DNA of 31,994 bases, taken from IMG/VR virus record IMGVR_UViG_3300025101_000097, positions 1 to 31,994 of that record; one strand, written 5' to 3'. This DNA is from a virus. Numbering within the stretch: the first letter of the stretch is position 1; every line of letters starts with the position of its first letter. Both the position numbers and the translations under genes were made by a program. Below are positions 22,907 to 30,770 of the stretch, piece after piece. The notes under the pieces are model-generated. The model was given only the letters and a program-made list of their open reading frames with translations, made no database searches and was not told the DNA's origin.

Positions 22907-23758
22907 TTATGATGTCACTGTCTCACTAAAGAACCAGTACCCTGCACTTGAATCGTAAACACCACTAGCTAGTTTGGCTTGGTTGCCAAGACTAACGCCC
23001 TTTGACGAACCGTGCCACGAAAGCGTCATGGTTCCTACTGATCCAATGTTGACTGTTTGACCATCATACTGGCCTGCACCAATCGACAAAGTTCCTGTTC
23101 CAGAATGTTTGATAAATGTCTGCACCGCCGTTGCTGACATAGTAACACTTGCCGTGCCTGACTTTGTTTGTACATCTATCGCTACTTTAGCTGATGTTGC
23201 GGCGTCATCTGCAATGTCAGCAGTGGCAATCGTGCCATCCGCAATCTTTGCAGAGGTAATGGCGCTGTCTGCAATATCTGCGGTAGCGATGCCCCCATCT
23301 GCTATCTTAGCTGATGTAATCGCGCTGTCCGCAATCTGTGACGTATCCACCGTAGCGAGAGTTACTGCTGCCCCTGAACCCGCGCCATCTGCAAAAATCC
23401 AACCAAAATCACCTGCGGGTATCGTGGCATTCGCTCCTGAACCCTGACTAAATATTGCAGACTGGCCCGTGTTGTTATGAACAAGAAACATCTTATCCTG
23501 ATCATTAGGGCTTATCGTAATCGTGTTGGTTCCGCTAGGTGAGCCGCCAAGAACAAGAACTTTAAAATGACCATCCGACACAGAACCATCAGAGGTTGTC
23601 AGCGTATGTGTTGTGCCAGACAGCGTAATCGCGCCAACACCGTTAAGAGCGCGGTCAATGATGTCAAAGTTTGTATTAGTGGTATCGCCCCAAGTTCCTG
23701 ACTGTTCGCCGGAGCCGGGTTTTTCTATGCCACTGTTTGCTGTATATGTACTAGCCAT
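22907..23758 (-). CDS. Tail fibre-like protein with IADSAITSAK repeats
   Basis: 283 residues. The N-terminus (YTANSGIEKPGSGEQSGTWG, then DTTNTNFDIIDRALNG) is a common phage fibre N-terminal module. Residues about 138-190 repeat SAITSAKIADG and IATADIADS units of ten residues, four or five times, as expected for a trimeric beta or coiled shaft. The C-terminal part (KHSGTGTLSIGAGQYDGQTV, SAGYWFFSETV) is a small beta domain. It lies directly after the FTQ-repeat gene and one base before the Gly-rich gene. It probably forms part of the distal tail or a short fibre. Confidence 0.8.
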   Translation of the reverse strand: MASTYTANSGIEKPGSGEQSGTWGDTTNTNFDIIDRALNGVGAITLSGTTHTLTTSDGSVSDGHFKVLVLGGSPSGTNTITISPNDQDKMFLVHNNTGQSAIFSQGSGANATIPAGDFGWIFADGAGSGAAVTLATVDTSQIADSAITSAKIADGGIATADIADSAITSAKIADGTIATADIADDAATSAKVAIDVQTKSGTASVTMSATAVQTFIKHSGTGTLSIGAGQYDGQTVNIGSVGTMTLSWHGSSKGVSLGNQAKLASGVYDSSAGYWFFSETVTS

Positions 23759-24532
23759 TTAGACCACCTCTTCCGTCCACTGGTTGATTGTACCACCAGC
23801 ATTGATTTCTGTCCATGAATCGCCCGTGTGAGTTATAGCAGACCAGTTAGGTGTGCCGCCAGGATCAATCGGCACCCACAACAAGCCTCCGTCTACTGTC
23901 ATTACAAACAAGAACGTCATGCTGCTTTCGCCGGAAGCGATTAAGTTAGGTATAGTGGTTTGCGTAAATGACGTAACAAGCTCTGCCACAGACGTTTTTA
24001 TTAATGTGGGAGTAATGTCTTGTGAGAATACAAACTCTATACCAGACGAACCAGATGCCACAAGATTGCCATCACTGGTTTGCGTAAAGCTAAATATAAT
24101 GTCTGAAGTTGCTACTTTAACAGTGTTGGCGGAGGCAGACTGAACAAACAAGAAGTCGGCTTCAGCAACAGCACTAGCTATCCGTGTAGCTGTAGAGGTC
24201 TGCGTGAAGTTAGCGTCCATAGACGCATCAGCTTCTTTGACTCTGTTGGCTGTACTGGTTTGCGTAAAATTGAAATCAACCTCTGCTACACCACTAGCAA
24301 CAAGTGATGCAGTTGAGGATTGAGTAAAGTTAGCATCTATCGTTAGCTCACCACTTAGAATGCCAACACCAACATGTACTTTACTAAATGTGCCTATCAT
24401 GTGATCCACACCTGAAAACACACCTATGCCTACAGAGGTTTGAGTAAAGTTGGCGTCCATAGTCTGAACGCCTTCTCTAATAATCCCCTGCCCAGCAAAA
24501 GGTATTTCGGCAAATGTGGCTTCGGCAAACAT
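23759..24532 (-). CDS. Repeat-rich tail protein (FTQTS repeats)
   Basis: 257 residues made largely of a degenerate repeat of about 20 residues with the core D-x-x-FTQTS-x-x-x-x-VASG. I count about ten copies, from MDANFTQTSVGIG near residue 24 to roughly residue 210, some altered to FSQ, FVQ or FVM. Strands of this length and regularity suggest a beta-solenoid or trimeric beta shaft. The C-terminal 45 residues (WVPIDPGGTPNWSAITHTGD, then WTEI) differ and may cap it. The gene is tightly coupled with its neighbours in the fibre cluster. I do not recognise the family by name. Confidence 0.75.
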   Translation of the reverse strand: MFAEATFAEIPFAGQGIIREGVQTMDANFTQTSVGIGVFSGVDHMIGTFSKVHVGVGILSGELTIDANFTQSSTASLVASGVAEVDFNFTQTSTANRVKEADASMDANFTQTSTATRIASAVAEADFLFVQSASANTVKVATSDIIFSFTQTSDGNLVASGSSGIEFVFSQDITPTLIKTSVAELVTSFTQTTIPNLIASGESSMTFLFVMTVDGGLLWVPIDPGGTPNWSAITHTGDSWTEINAGGTINQWTEEVV

Positions 24533-24777
24533 TAGCTTGCTGTGTACCCTTTGCCAGCCGTGATAGCAGCATTAACCGCTGCCATGTCCTCATCTGTCCA
24601 GTAGTCTTTAGCTACCATCAGTTGCAGATGTTCAACATTGCGGTCTACACAACCCTGACGCTCTTCTGCATCATCATCTGCCATTGCATCACCTGCAATA
24701 ACGTCTGTGATGAGTTGCACGGAATGACCCATAGCGGTGTAGTTCTGTGCGATTTGTTCTGTTGTAAGTTCGTCCAT
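24532..24777 (-). CDS. Small helical protein in the fibre cluster
   Basis: 81 residues from ATG 24777, chosen because AAGGAAAT sits just upstream; an in-frame start at 24810 would overlap the previous gene further. The protein is all-helical and acidic (LTTEQIAQNYTAMGHSVQLI, then EDMAAVNAAITAGKGY). It could be a fibre assembly chaperone or a small linker, as small acidic proteins between fibre genes often are. No family is recognised. Confidence 0.65.
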   Translation of the reverse strand: MDELTTEQIAQNYTAMGHSVQLITDVIAGDAMADDDAEERQGCVDRNVEHLQLMVAKDYWTDEDMAAVNAAITAGKGYTAS

Positions 24778-24788
24778 TTTAATTTCCT

Positions 24789-27236
24789 TTAACAAGCCAT
24801 TAGGACACAAGGCACACAGTATGACCCATCGTCATAGGTGTGCGATACATTGGTTGATGTTACTTTTGCGATTGTTTTGCTGCGAACAATGTCGTCATCT
24901 TGTGGCTTTGCTGTGCCATCGCCAGCACTCATCAGCAAGTCACCTCGTGCGACAGTTGTGCCTTGTGCGATACGGATAATCATGTCGCCTGTCATTGCGA
25001 CATTCATGTCGGCGGTGTAGTCCTCGTCATCATTATCCCAGTTGACGAACACGCCAGCAACATTTGGGTCACCTTCAACTGAAGACACAGCCATACAGTT
25101 AAGCTGTTCGTTATCTTCTGTCACGCCATCCTTAGTCCACTCAGCCATCTGGTCTAAGTTAGTCATCACGGTGCCTTTGAGCAGGCCGTTAATACGGTTG
25201 CCGTCTGTAGCTTGTGACCAACGAGACAGGTGTCCACCGTTGTATGACACGGTAGTGCCAGATACTGAAATACTACCTTCAGCAGCGCCAGCCTGATAAA
25301 AAACTATTAAATCACCGTCAGAGGCGTTTCTATCTAAATATAATAAATTTGCGCCGCCTGTAATGCCAATATATCCAGCGCCACTGCCAGTATGTCCGTC
25401 AAGTACAATACCATTTCTTCCACTTACAGAACCCGTATTTGGGAAAAAAGTATTTTGACCACTATGTGAAATTCTCCAGCGTTCACTATCAGACCACATA
25501 CGAATATTGCCAGCGCCATCTGACAGCACGACTCTGTTGCTGGCTGTGCGGATGTCTAGACCATCCTGATTGCCGTTGTAGCGGCCAAGAATGGTGTTAT
25601 TAGAGCCTGTGGTGATATTGTCGCCAGAGCCTTGCCCAAAGAAACTATTTAATGCCCCAGTAGTTATGGATGCACCAGCAGCATGACCAAAAAATGCGTT
25701 TTGATACCCTGTAGTATTGGCAGTTCCAGCCTGATACCCAAACGCGGAATTGGTTGTACCAGTGGTGTTTGAAAGAAGTGCATTGTAACCTACCGCCGCA
25801 TTTGAATGACCACTAATGTTTGCTTGCAGAGCGGCATAGCCCATACCAGTATTGTTGGCACCAGTGGTGGTGTTCAACAAAGCGTTTACACCGACAGCGG
25901 CATTGCCACTAGCCGTAGTGTTTTTATTCAGTGCAGCACTTCCCACTGCGGTGTTACTTACCCCCGTGGTGTTCAAAGCCAACGCCCCATTACCCACAGA
26001 TGTATTGTCTGCTCCAGTAGTATTTGCTGATAGCGCAAGCCGACCTAGCCCAGTATTTCTATCTGCCGTGGTGTTTGCACTCAACGCTTGATAACCCACC
26101 GCTGTATTTCTTACGCCTGTAGTGTTAGCATCAAGTGACGAATGACCAACAGCCGTGTTCTGAGTGCCAGTGGTATTTGCATCCATCGCTGCATAACCAA
26201 CAGCCGTGTTGGCGTTTGCTGTCGTATTGTTCTGCAAACTAGCCCTGCCTACAGCAACATTCTCTTCTCCTGTAGTATTCGCGGTCATAGAGTTTTGACC
26301 GATTGCGGTGTTAAGAGCGCCAGTGGTGTTTGCAGCTAGTGCAGCACTACCAACGGCTGTGTTGTTGCTTGAGGTGGTAGCTGCTTCAAGCGCACTTTTT
26401 CCAACCGCTACATTAGACGAACCTGTAGTATGTGCGCTGAGAGAACTCGTTCCCAGAGCCGTATTGTTTGCGCCAGTGGTGTTTGCATACAATGATTGAT
26501 AACCAACGGCGGTATTACCCCCACCAGTGGTCGTTACCTCCATCGCAAGGCCACCAACCGCTGTATTTAATTCAGCAGTAGTGTTTGAGTTCAAAGCGGA
26601 GTATCCAATAGCCGTATTATAATCTAAGCCGCTATCAGTGACGTTATATGTCGCAAGCGCGGCATGACCAACAGCGGTATTGCGCCCACCCGTGGTGTTT
26701 GAAGTCATAGCGTTGTAGCCAATCGCCACGTTTCTAACACCTGTGGTGTTTGCGTCTAGTGATGTTGTTCCTACGGCTACGTTTCTGTCGCCTGTGGTGT
26801 TTGCGCCCAGTGCATCTTTACCCACACCAGTATTGTTGCTTGCTGTTGATGTCGCATCACCAGCTTGATGGCCTAAAAATGTGTTGCTATCGCCAGTTGT
26901 AATAGATGCACCAGAGTTATGTCCAACGCCTGTGTTAGCGGTTGAGTCAGTTACTGCACCAAGAGCGTTATTGCCAATACCCACATTTTCTGTAGCACTT
27001 GTAGCTGCATCAAGGGCGTTATCACCAATAGCAATATTATAGTTTCCAGATAGTGAACCGCCACTCAATGCCCCGTCACCCAACGCTACATTGTTAGTGC
27101 CTGTTGGAAAGTTACCGTCCAGCTTAACCGTGCCGCTATCCTGCGAGATGTTACCGCCAATAGTTATATTGTCTACAGTAACGGTGCCACTGAAGTCCTT
27201 ATCGGCTGCATCTGCTAAGTCTCTTGCTCTAGTCAC
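24789..27236 (-). CDS. Long tail fibre with YadA-head-like repeats
   Basis: 815 residues, GTG start preceded by AGGAGA nine bases upstream. The N-terminus (MTRARDLADAADKDFSG) is a common virion-attachment module of marine phage fibres. Residues 49-559 are about thirty consecutive repeats, nearly all of 17 residues, with core N-T-A-V-G-x-x-A-L-x-x-N-T-T-G-x-x. These resemble the beta-roll repeats of YadA-type bacterial adhesin heads. A C-terminal domain of about 250 residues follows (SGQNTFFPNTGSVSGR, then GDLIVFYQAG) and ends with a region rich in NWDNDDEDYTADMNVAMTG and TTVARGDLLM, with Cys near the end. No membrane translocator is present, so it is a virion fibre rather than a bacterial autotransporter. 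Confidence 0.88.
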   Translation of the reverse strand: MTRARDLADAADKDFSGTVTVDNITIGGNISQDSGTVKLDGNFPTGTNNVALGDGALSGGSLSGNYNIAIGDNALDAATSATENVGIGNNALGAVTDSTANTGVGHNSGASITTGDSNTFLGHQAGDATSTASNNTGVGKDALGANTTGDRNVAVGTTSLDANTTGVRNVAIGYNAMTSNTTGGRNTAVGHAALATYNVTDSGLDYNTAIGYSALNSNTTAELNTAVGGLAMEVTTTGGGNTAVGYQSLYANTTGANNTALGTSSLSAHTTGSSNVAVGKSALEAATTSSNNTAVGSAALAANTTGALNTAIGQNSMTANTTGEENVAVGRASLQNNTTANANTAVGYAAMDANTTGTQNTAVGHSSLDANTTGVRNTAVGYQALSANTTADRNTGLGRLALSANTTGADNTSVGNGALALNTTGVSNTAVGSAALNKNTTASGNAAVGVNALLNTTTGANNTGMGYAALQANISGHSNAAVGYNALLSNTTGTTNSAFGYQAGTANTTGYQNAFFGHAAGASITTGALNSFFGQGSGDNITTGSNNTILGRYNGNQDGLDIRTASNRVVLSDGAGNIRMWSDSERWRISHSGQNTFFPNTGSVSGRNGIVLDGHTGSGAGYIGITGGANLLYLDRNASDGDLIVFYQAGAAEGSISVSGTTVSYNGGHLSRWSQATDGNRINGLLKGTVMTNLDQMAEWTKDGVTEDNEQLNCMAVSSVEGDPNVAGVFVNWDNDDEDYTADMNVAMTGDMIIRIAQGTTVARGDLLMSAGDGTAKPQDDDIVRSKTIAKVTSTNVSHTYDDGSYCVPCVLMAC
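25560..27092 (-). repeat. About 30 tandem 51-bp (17-codon) repeats inside the fibre gene
   Basis: The repeat is visible at protein level as N-T-A-V-G-x-x-A-L-x-x-N-T-T-G-x-x. Almost every unit is exactly 17 codons; the first is 18 and one (NTAVGHAALATYNVTDSGLDY) is 21. At DNA level the units differ mostly by synonymous and conservative changes, so the array is old rather than freshly amplified. Confidence 0.9.
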
Positions 27237-27254
27237 GGATACGTTCTCCTAAAA

Positions 27255-27299
27255 TTACCAGCTTGATGGTACTTTGCCTACAATAGATGGGCTTGCCAT
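27255..27299 (-). CDS. 14-residue micro-ORF, apparent remnant of a DUF7936-like gene
   Basis: The peptide is MASPSIVGKVPSSW. It has a strong ribosome-binding site (GAGGAG, seven bases before the ATG, with TAAACA between). Its last 13 residues match the C-terminus of the 115-residue protein at 29303-29650 (ASPSILTGTPSGW) at eight positions. The bases around the start (GAGGAGTA, A or G, ACAATGGC) match that gene's start as well. This looks like a copy of that gene reduced by an internal deletion to its first and last codons, or a deliberate short peptide. It fills the gap between two fibre genes. Confidence 0.45.
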   Translation of the reverse strand: MASPSIVGKVPSSW

Positions 27300-27302
27300 T
27301 GT

Positions 27303-29087
27303 TTACTCCTCTAGCGCAGCCACACGACTACGCAATTCCTGAATTTCTTTGATAAGCATTGGAACTAGAATACTATAGTCTACACCCATCATTTTATTAC
27401 TATCTTCACTGCCTGAAACAGCGAGTGGCTCAACAGACTGAAGTTCTTGTGCTATCATTCCGTAGTCTTGATGCTTGCCATCTTCAGTCCAATCAAACTG
27501 ACGCACTTTCATGGCATCAATTTTGGATGAGGCAGATGCAGCATCTTGGATGTTAGACTTTAGACGGCGGTCAGATGAAGTGTTATAGGCAGTGGTTGTA
27601 CCCGTAACAGTGATTGACCCCCTTGTGTTACCAGAATTATTAAACTGAAGTCTAGTTCCATCACCATTTCTGTTAATGCTTACATATGCAGATGCACTAC
27701 TAAAAGCTACGATGCCACCGGGCTGAAAAGCATGTCCGGTGGTGGTATTGCCAATACCCGGACTGTCTGTTCCTGTCTGGAACATACGGATATTCCCACC
27801 GGACGAAATCCGCATCCGTTCAGCATTGCCAGTGCCGAATATCAAAGTGCCGCTTTCACAATTATTTAAAATTGCATCAGTGCCAATCATGGCAAACTGT
27901 GCGCCACGATTAGAGCCTGATGCTGGGTCTGAAAGTTTTAAATACGCCCCATCCGTATCGTTAATGTGTAAAACCCTAGCCCCACCGGGTACATTTATGC
28001 CAGCCAGTGAGGAGTCAATGGTTGGGTCATTTGTACCCATACCAATGCCCTTTGTTGCGCCTTCAACAACAAAAGAGTTGGCATCGCCAAGAGACTCAAC
28101 ACGAAAGTCTACGTCTACACTATCCTCATTGAATACTGTTTCTGTCGGGGAAAAACTTTGACGAGTTCGGCGAGTTCCACCACTCATTATATTTATAAAT
28201 AGGGTTGCAGATTCAGTGCTATCTGATGCGTCAATCAACTGACCTTTAAACTGTACTAGATTGATTGATTGTGCAGCATCATTGTCAGCGTTGTACCGAA
28301 TCATTCCTATAACATCATTATCTGCTGGACTGCCTGAATCACGAGTCAAGTCAAGAATAGGCCCAGAACTTGCATCTGCATCTGTGGATTTTAAAATCAA
28401 CTGCGAAACATTGTTTGCACTACTAATTATACACTGGTCAGTTGCGGTAAACGCCCCTGTGATGTCTATGCCAGTTGAGCTAGTTTCTAACTTCTTGGCG
28501 TTGTCGTGGTACAGTTCAACAGCACCGTCAGTCTTAGCCACCAACATCTGTTCAGCTTGGTTTTTCATAAGCTGGATGTTGTTGCCGTTAGTGGTGATTA
28601 GGAAGTTACCTGTTCCGACATCTTCGATAAATGAGTTATTGTTGGCGTGGTAAATCTGCAAGTCATTGCCAGCACCAAACACAGCCTTGTCATTGTCGCC
28701 AAAGTTGATGTCACCAGTTGTGGTCAGTCCAGTAATAGTTGTTGCGCCTGTAAATGCAGTTGTACCTGTTACACTTAGATTACCACCCACACTGAAGTCG
28801 CTGTTCACGTTACCGCTGAACACACTAAACACGTCATACACTACAATCTCAACTACATCGCTTGCAGTCAGGGCTGACAGACCCGCGATAGTGTTCGCTG
28901 TGCTTGTGTTGTAGTCGGTGCCAGCTACTAGGGTTACACCATTCAGGTTTACGTCAACATAGTTGCCGTCAGTGAATGTCAGGGTGCCACCTGTCAGCGC
29001 ACCACTAACGGATGTCTCGCCCCCGGATGCAGTGAAGTAGTAACGATTTCTAACACCCTGTGATGGTGATCTACCCAAGTACGCCAT
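27303..29087 (-). CDS. Tail fibre with S74 intramolecular chaperone
   Basis: 594 residues. The N-terminus (MAYLGRSPSQGVRNRYYFTA) is a widespread fibre attachment module. It continues through a Gly/Thr-rich beta shaft (VGGNLSVTGTTAFTGATTIT) and a segment shared with the fibre at the right edge (LYHDNAKKLETSSTGIDITG). The last 90 residues are an S74 chaperone: SDRRLK at 505-510 with the Ser/Lys cleavage pair, then DYGMIAQELQSVEPLAV, then a C-terminal coiled coil (LIKEIQELRSRVAALEE). Such domains trimerise the fibre and cut themselves off at the Ser. The gene is a clear receptor-binding or shaft protein of the tail. Confidence 0.92.
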   Translation of the reverse strand: MAYLGRSPSQGVRNRYYFTASGGETSVSGALTGGTLTFTDGNYVDVNLNGVTLVAGTDYNTSTANTIAGLSALTASDVVEIVVYDVFSVFSGNVNSDFSVGGNLSVTGTTAFTGATTITGLTTTGDINFGDNDKAVFGAGNDLQIYHANNNSFIEDVGTGNFLITTNGNNIQLMKNQAEQMLVAKTDGAVELYHDNAKKLETSSTGIDITGAFTATDQCIISSANNVSQLILKSTDADASSGPILDLTRDSGSPADNDVIGMIRYNADNDAAQSINLVQFKGQLIDASDSTESATLFINIMSGGTRRTRQSFSPTETVFNEDSVDVDFRVESLGDANSFVVEGATKGIGMGTNDPTIDSSLAGINVPGGARVLHINDTDGAYLKLSDPASGSNRGAQFAMIGTDAILNNCESGTLIFGTGNAERMRISSGGNIRMFQTGTDSPGIGNTTTGHAFQPGGIVAFSSASAYVSINRNGDGTRLQFNNSGNTRGSITVTGTTTAYNTSSDRRLKSNIQDAASASSKIDAMKVRQFDWTEDGKHQDYGMIAQELQSVEPLAVSGSEDSNKMMGVDYSILVPMLIKEIQELRSRVAALEE

Positions 29088-29088
29088 A

Positions 29089-29301
29089 CTAGGCTACCTC
29101 TTCTTCGTCCTTGCTCTGAACTGATTCAATCAGCTTGTCAGTAAAAACATTCTGTGCAGCCTGAACCTGATCCAAATCAAATCGAATGTTCGCCGCTTTG
29201 TTTTGGCAAGACCGGATTTGCATAATGAGGTAGTTCTGCTCCTCATTAAGATCCTCTGTCTTGTATTCCTTGCCGTTGATCGTAACTACGTTATCGCTCA
29301 T
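29089..29301 (-). CDS. DUF6447-like small coiled-coil protein
   Basis: 70 residues. It begins with a short beta hairpin (VVTINGKEYKTEDL) and then is a single long helix (NYLIMQIRSCQNKAANIRFD, then LDQVQAAQNVF), ending in an acidic tail. The pattern resembles DUF6447 proteins that accompany phage tail fibre genes, where they may act as assembly factors. It is separated from its neighbours by one base each side. The family name is from memory; the location in the fibre cluster supports a tail-related role. Confidence 0.7.
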   Translation of the reverse strand: MSDNVVTINGKEYKTEDLNEEQNYLIMQIRSCQNKAANIRFDLDQVQAAQNVFTDKLIESVQSKDEEEVA

Positions 29302-29302
29302 C

Positions 29303-29650
29303 TTACCACCCTGATGGAGTTCCAGTTAAAATCGAAGGACTGGCTTTCTCTGCAATGTCGGCATCTAATGCTGCCTTGACTTCATCTTCAGTCTGGCCCA
29401 TGTCAGCCAAAACTTTGGCTTTGCACCAGTCCTTGGTTAAATCATTATATGCCACAAACTCTGCGCCGTCTTCCATCTCTACGCCAGTTGTGCCGTATTT
29501 AGTTGCGGAAAGGGCGTTGCCGTCAGCGTCTGTTTCGCTGTCAGAGGTCGCTGTTACACGCCAGTGAATTGTTTTTACAACGTCAGAGTTGTCCCCTTCA
29601 GTTGCTACGCGGTCAAGTTGTGGATATGTCCACTCATATGAATTAGCCAT
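29303..29650 (-). CDS. DUF7936-like tail-associated protein
   Basis: 115 residues. An N-terminal beta-rich domain (YEWTYPQLDRVATEGDNSDV, then TIHWRVTATS) is followed by a helical part (VAYNDLTKDWCKAKVLADMG, EDEVKAALDADIAEK) and a short tail SPSILTGTPSGW. Similar proteins are common next to fibre genes of marine podoviruses and myoviruses; I recall the family as DUF7936. Its C-terminal 13 residues recur in the micro-ORF at 27255-27299. Function in the tail is inferred only from neighbours. Confidence 0.7.
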   Translation of the reverse strand: MANSYEWTYPQLDRVATEGDNSDVVKTIHWRVTATSDSETDADGNALSATKYGTTGVEMEDGAEFVAYNDLTKDWCKAKVLADMGQTEDEVKAALDADIAEKASPSILTGTPSGW

Positions 29651-29653
29651 TGT

Positions 29654-30010
29654 CTACTCCTCGTATGGGCTTGTGCCGCAGCATGAAGGCCAAGCTGCTT
29701 TGAGTTCAGTGATTGTGGTTGCCCCGTTGCCAGCAGTCGGGGCATCCCGCAACGCCTGTTTGTCAGCCACGATTGAGGCTGTGTCTGCGCTTGCTTCAAG
29801 GGCTTTCATGTAGTCAGCATCCAAAGCCTCAAGCAGCGGCTTTCTGGCTTCGCGTATCTTGTCGGCAAAGATTGTCTTAGCTGCTGCCAAGTCCTCTGTG
29901 ATGACCGTGCCGTCCAAAGCCCAAGCGTTACGGAAATGTCTGTCGCTTGGAACTGTGGCTGATGTAGCATCAATCTCATTGCCGTCTTTATCTGCAATAA
30001 TTGTGGTCAT
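29654..30010 (-). CDS. Tail fibre assembly-type small protein
   Basis: 118 residues from the ATG at 30010, overlapping the upstream stop (ATGA). The N-terminus (TTIIADKDGNEIDATSATVP) leads to DRHFRNAWAL, then a long helix (DLAAAKTIFADKIREARKPL, LEALDADYMKALEAS) and a short C-terminal part. The helix composition and DADYMKALE pattern resemble XkdW/DUF4376-type proteins found with phage fibre genes. A C-terminal SCC pair precedes the acidic end PYEE. The role in fibre assembly is inferred. Confidence 0.7.
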   Translation of the reverse strand: MTTIIADKDGNEIDATSATVPSDRHFRNAWALDGTVITEDLAAAKTIFADKIREARKPLLEALDADYMKALEASADTASIVADKQALRDAPTAGNGATTITELKAAWPSCCGTSPYEE

Positions 30011-30426
30011 GCTGCGACCCTCCAAGCGTTTCGAAATTCTCTGTCTGGCTGCTGTTCACGCCTAATGATTTTAAGATGAACACTGTTGCTGGTTTCGTAG
30101 TTGCGCCAGATATGCTGTGGCACATCTTTCATAATGAGATACAACAAGGCTTCTTCTTCTGTTTTCGGACCTTCTCTTGGTGTGTCGTGCAGCAGGTGCA
30201 TACGATGATGTCGTTTGAAATCAGGTTGTGCTTCGTCCTTTGCCAGTTCCCAATAGACCCATACTGGTGGGAACACACCGCCAGCCATCAATGCAGCCAT
30301 CGCATTTGGGTCTGGGTGCATAACAGCACAGCAGTCCATATCAACGTCCTCATACACAACAGCATACTTTGTTTGATAAGGTTCAAGTTGTTGCCGTGCT
30401 TCTTTTATGTGGTCAATCATGTGCAT
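30007..30426 (-). CDS. Small protein of the fibre cluster, unknown function
   Basis: 139 residues from the ATG at 30426, which overlaps the stop of the preceding gene (TGATG). Visible segments include KYAVVYEDVDMDCCAVMHPD, WVYWELAKDEAQPDFKR and YLIMKDVPQHIWR. The C-terminus (DREFRNAWRVAA) shares an FRNAW motif with the following gene's DRHFRNAW, so the two genes may share a module. The protein looks compact and cytosolic. No named family is recognised. Confidence 0.65.
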   Translation of the reverse strand: MHMIDHIKEARQQLEPYQTKYAVVYEDVDMDCCAVMHPDPNAMAALMAGGVFPPVWVYWELAKDEAQPDFKRHHRMHLLHDTPREGPKTEEEALLYLIMKDVPQHIWRNYETSNSVHLKIIRREQQPDREFRNAWRVAA

Positions 30427-30770
30427 CAAAGGTCACCAAAAAACGCAACACAAACATCAGTAAAGTCTAGGTTAGTGCCAGCAGACCAAGCTGAACATGA
30501 AATGGCAGCCACAGTGGTGCTTCCACTAGCTGCACCAGATGAACCCATACAGGCTGTTCCTCTGTTAGCGGTGCTAGAATCACCAATGATTGAACCGACT
30601 ACACACATATGAGCATTTGCATGGGTTACAGCGGTTGTTACACGATAATTTCCTGTGCCATCATCTGTAATAGAAGATGCGTTAAAACTATCTGATATTG
30701 AGATGCTTCCTGTACCATTAAAGTTAATGCGGCAAGTGCAGCCTTCATTTTCAGGCCCAAAGCTAGACAT
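30426..30770 (-). CDS. Small beta-rich tail protein
   Basis: 114 residues, rich in Ser, Thr, Gly and Ala with short beta segments (RINFNGTGSISISDSF, YRVTTAVTHANAHMCVV, SAGTNLDFTDVCVAFFGDL). It resembles the short beta-type C-terminal domains of fibres, standing alone as a separate gene. It overlaps the large fibre gene's stop by one base. Possibly a fibre tip or a receptor-binding module; this is inference. Confidence 0.65.
   Translation of the reverse strand: MSSFGPENEGCTCRINFNGTGSISISDSFNASSITDDGTGNYRVTTAVTHANAHMCVVGSIIGDSSTANRGTACMGSSGAASGSTTVAAISCSAWSAGTNLDFTDVCVAFFGDL

Noticed and set aside
25560-27092. CRISPR-like array
   Set aside because: The periodic units are in-frame 17-codon coding repeats without unrelated spacers.
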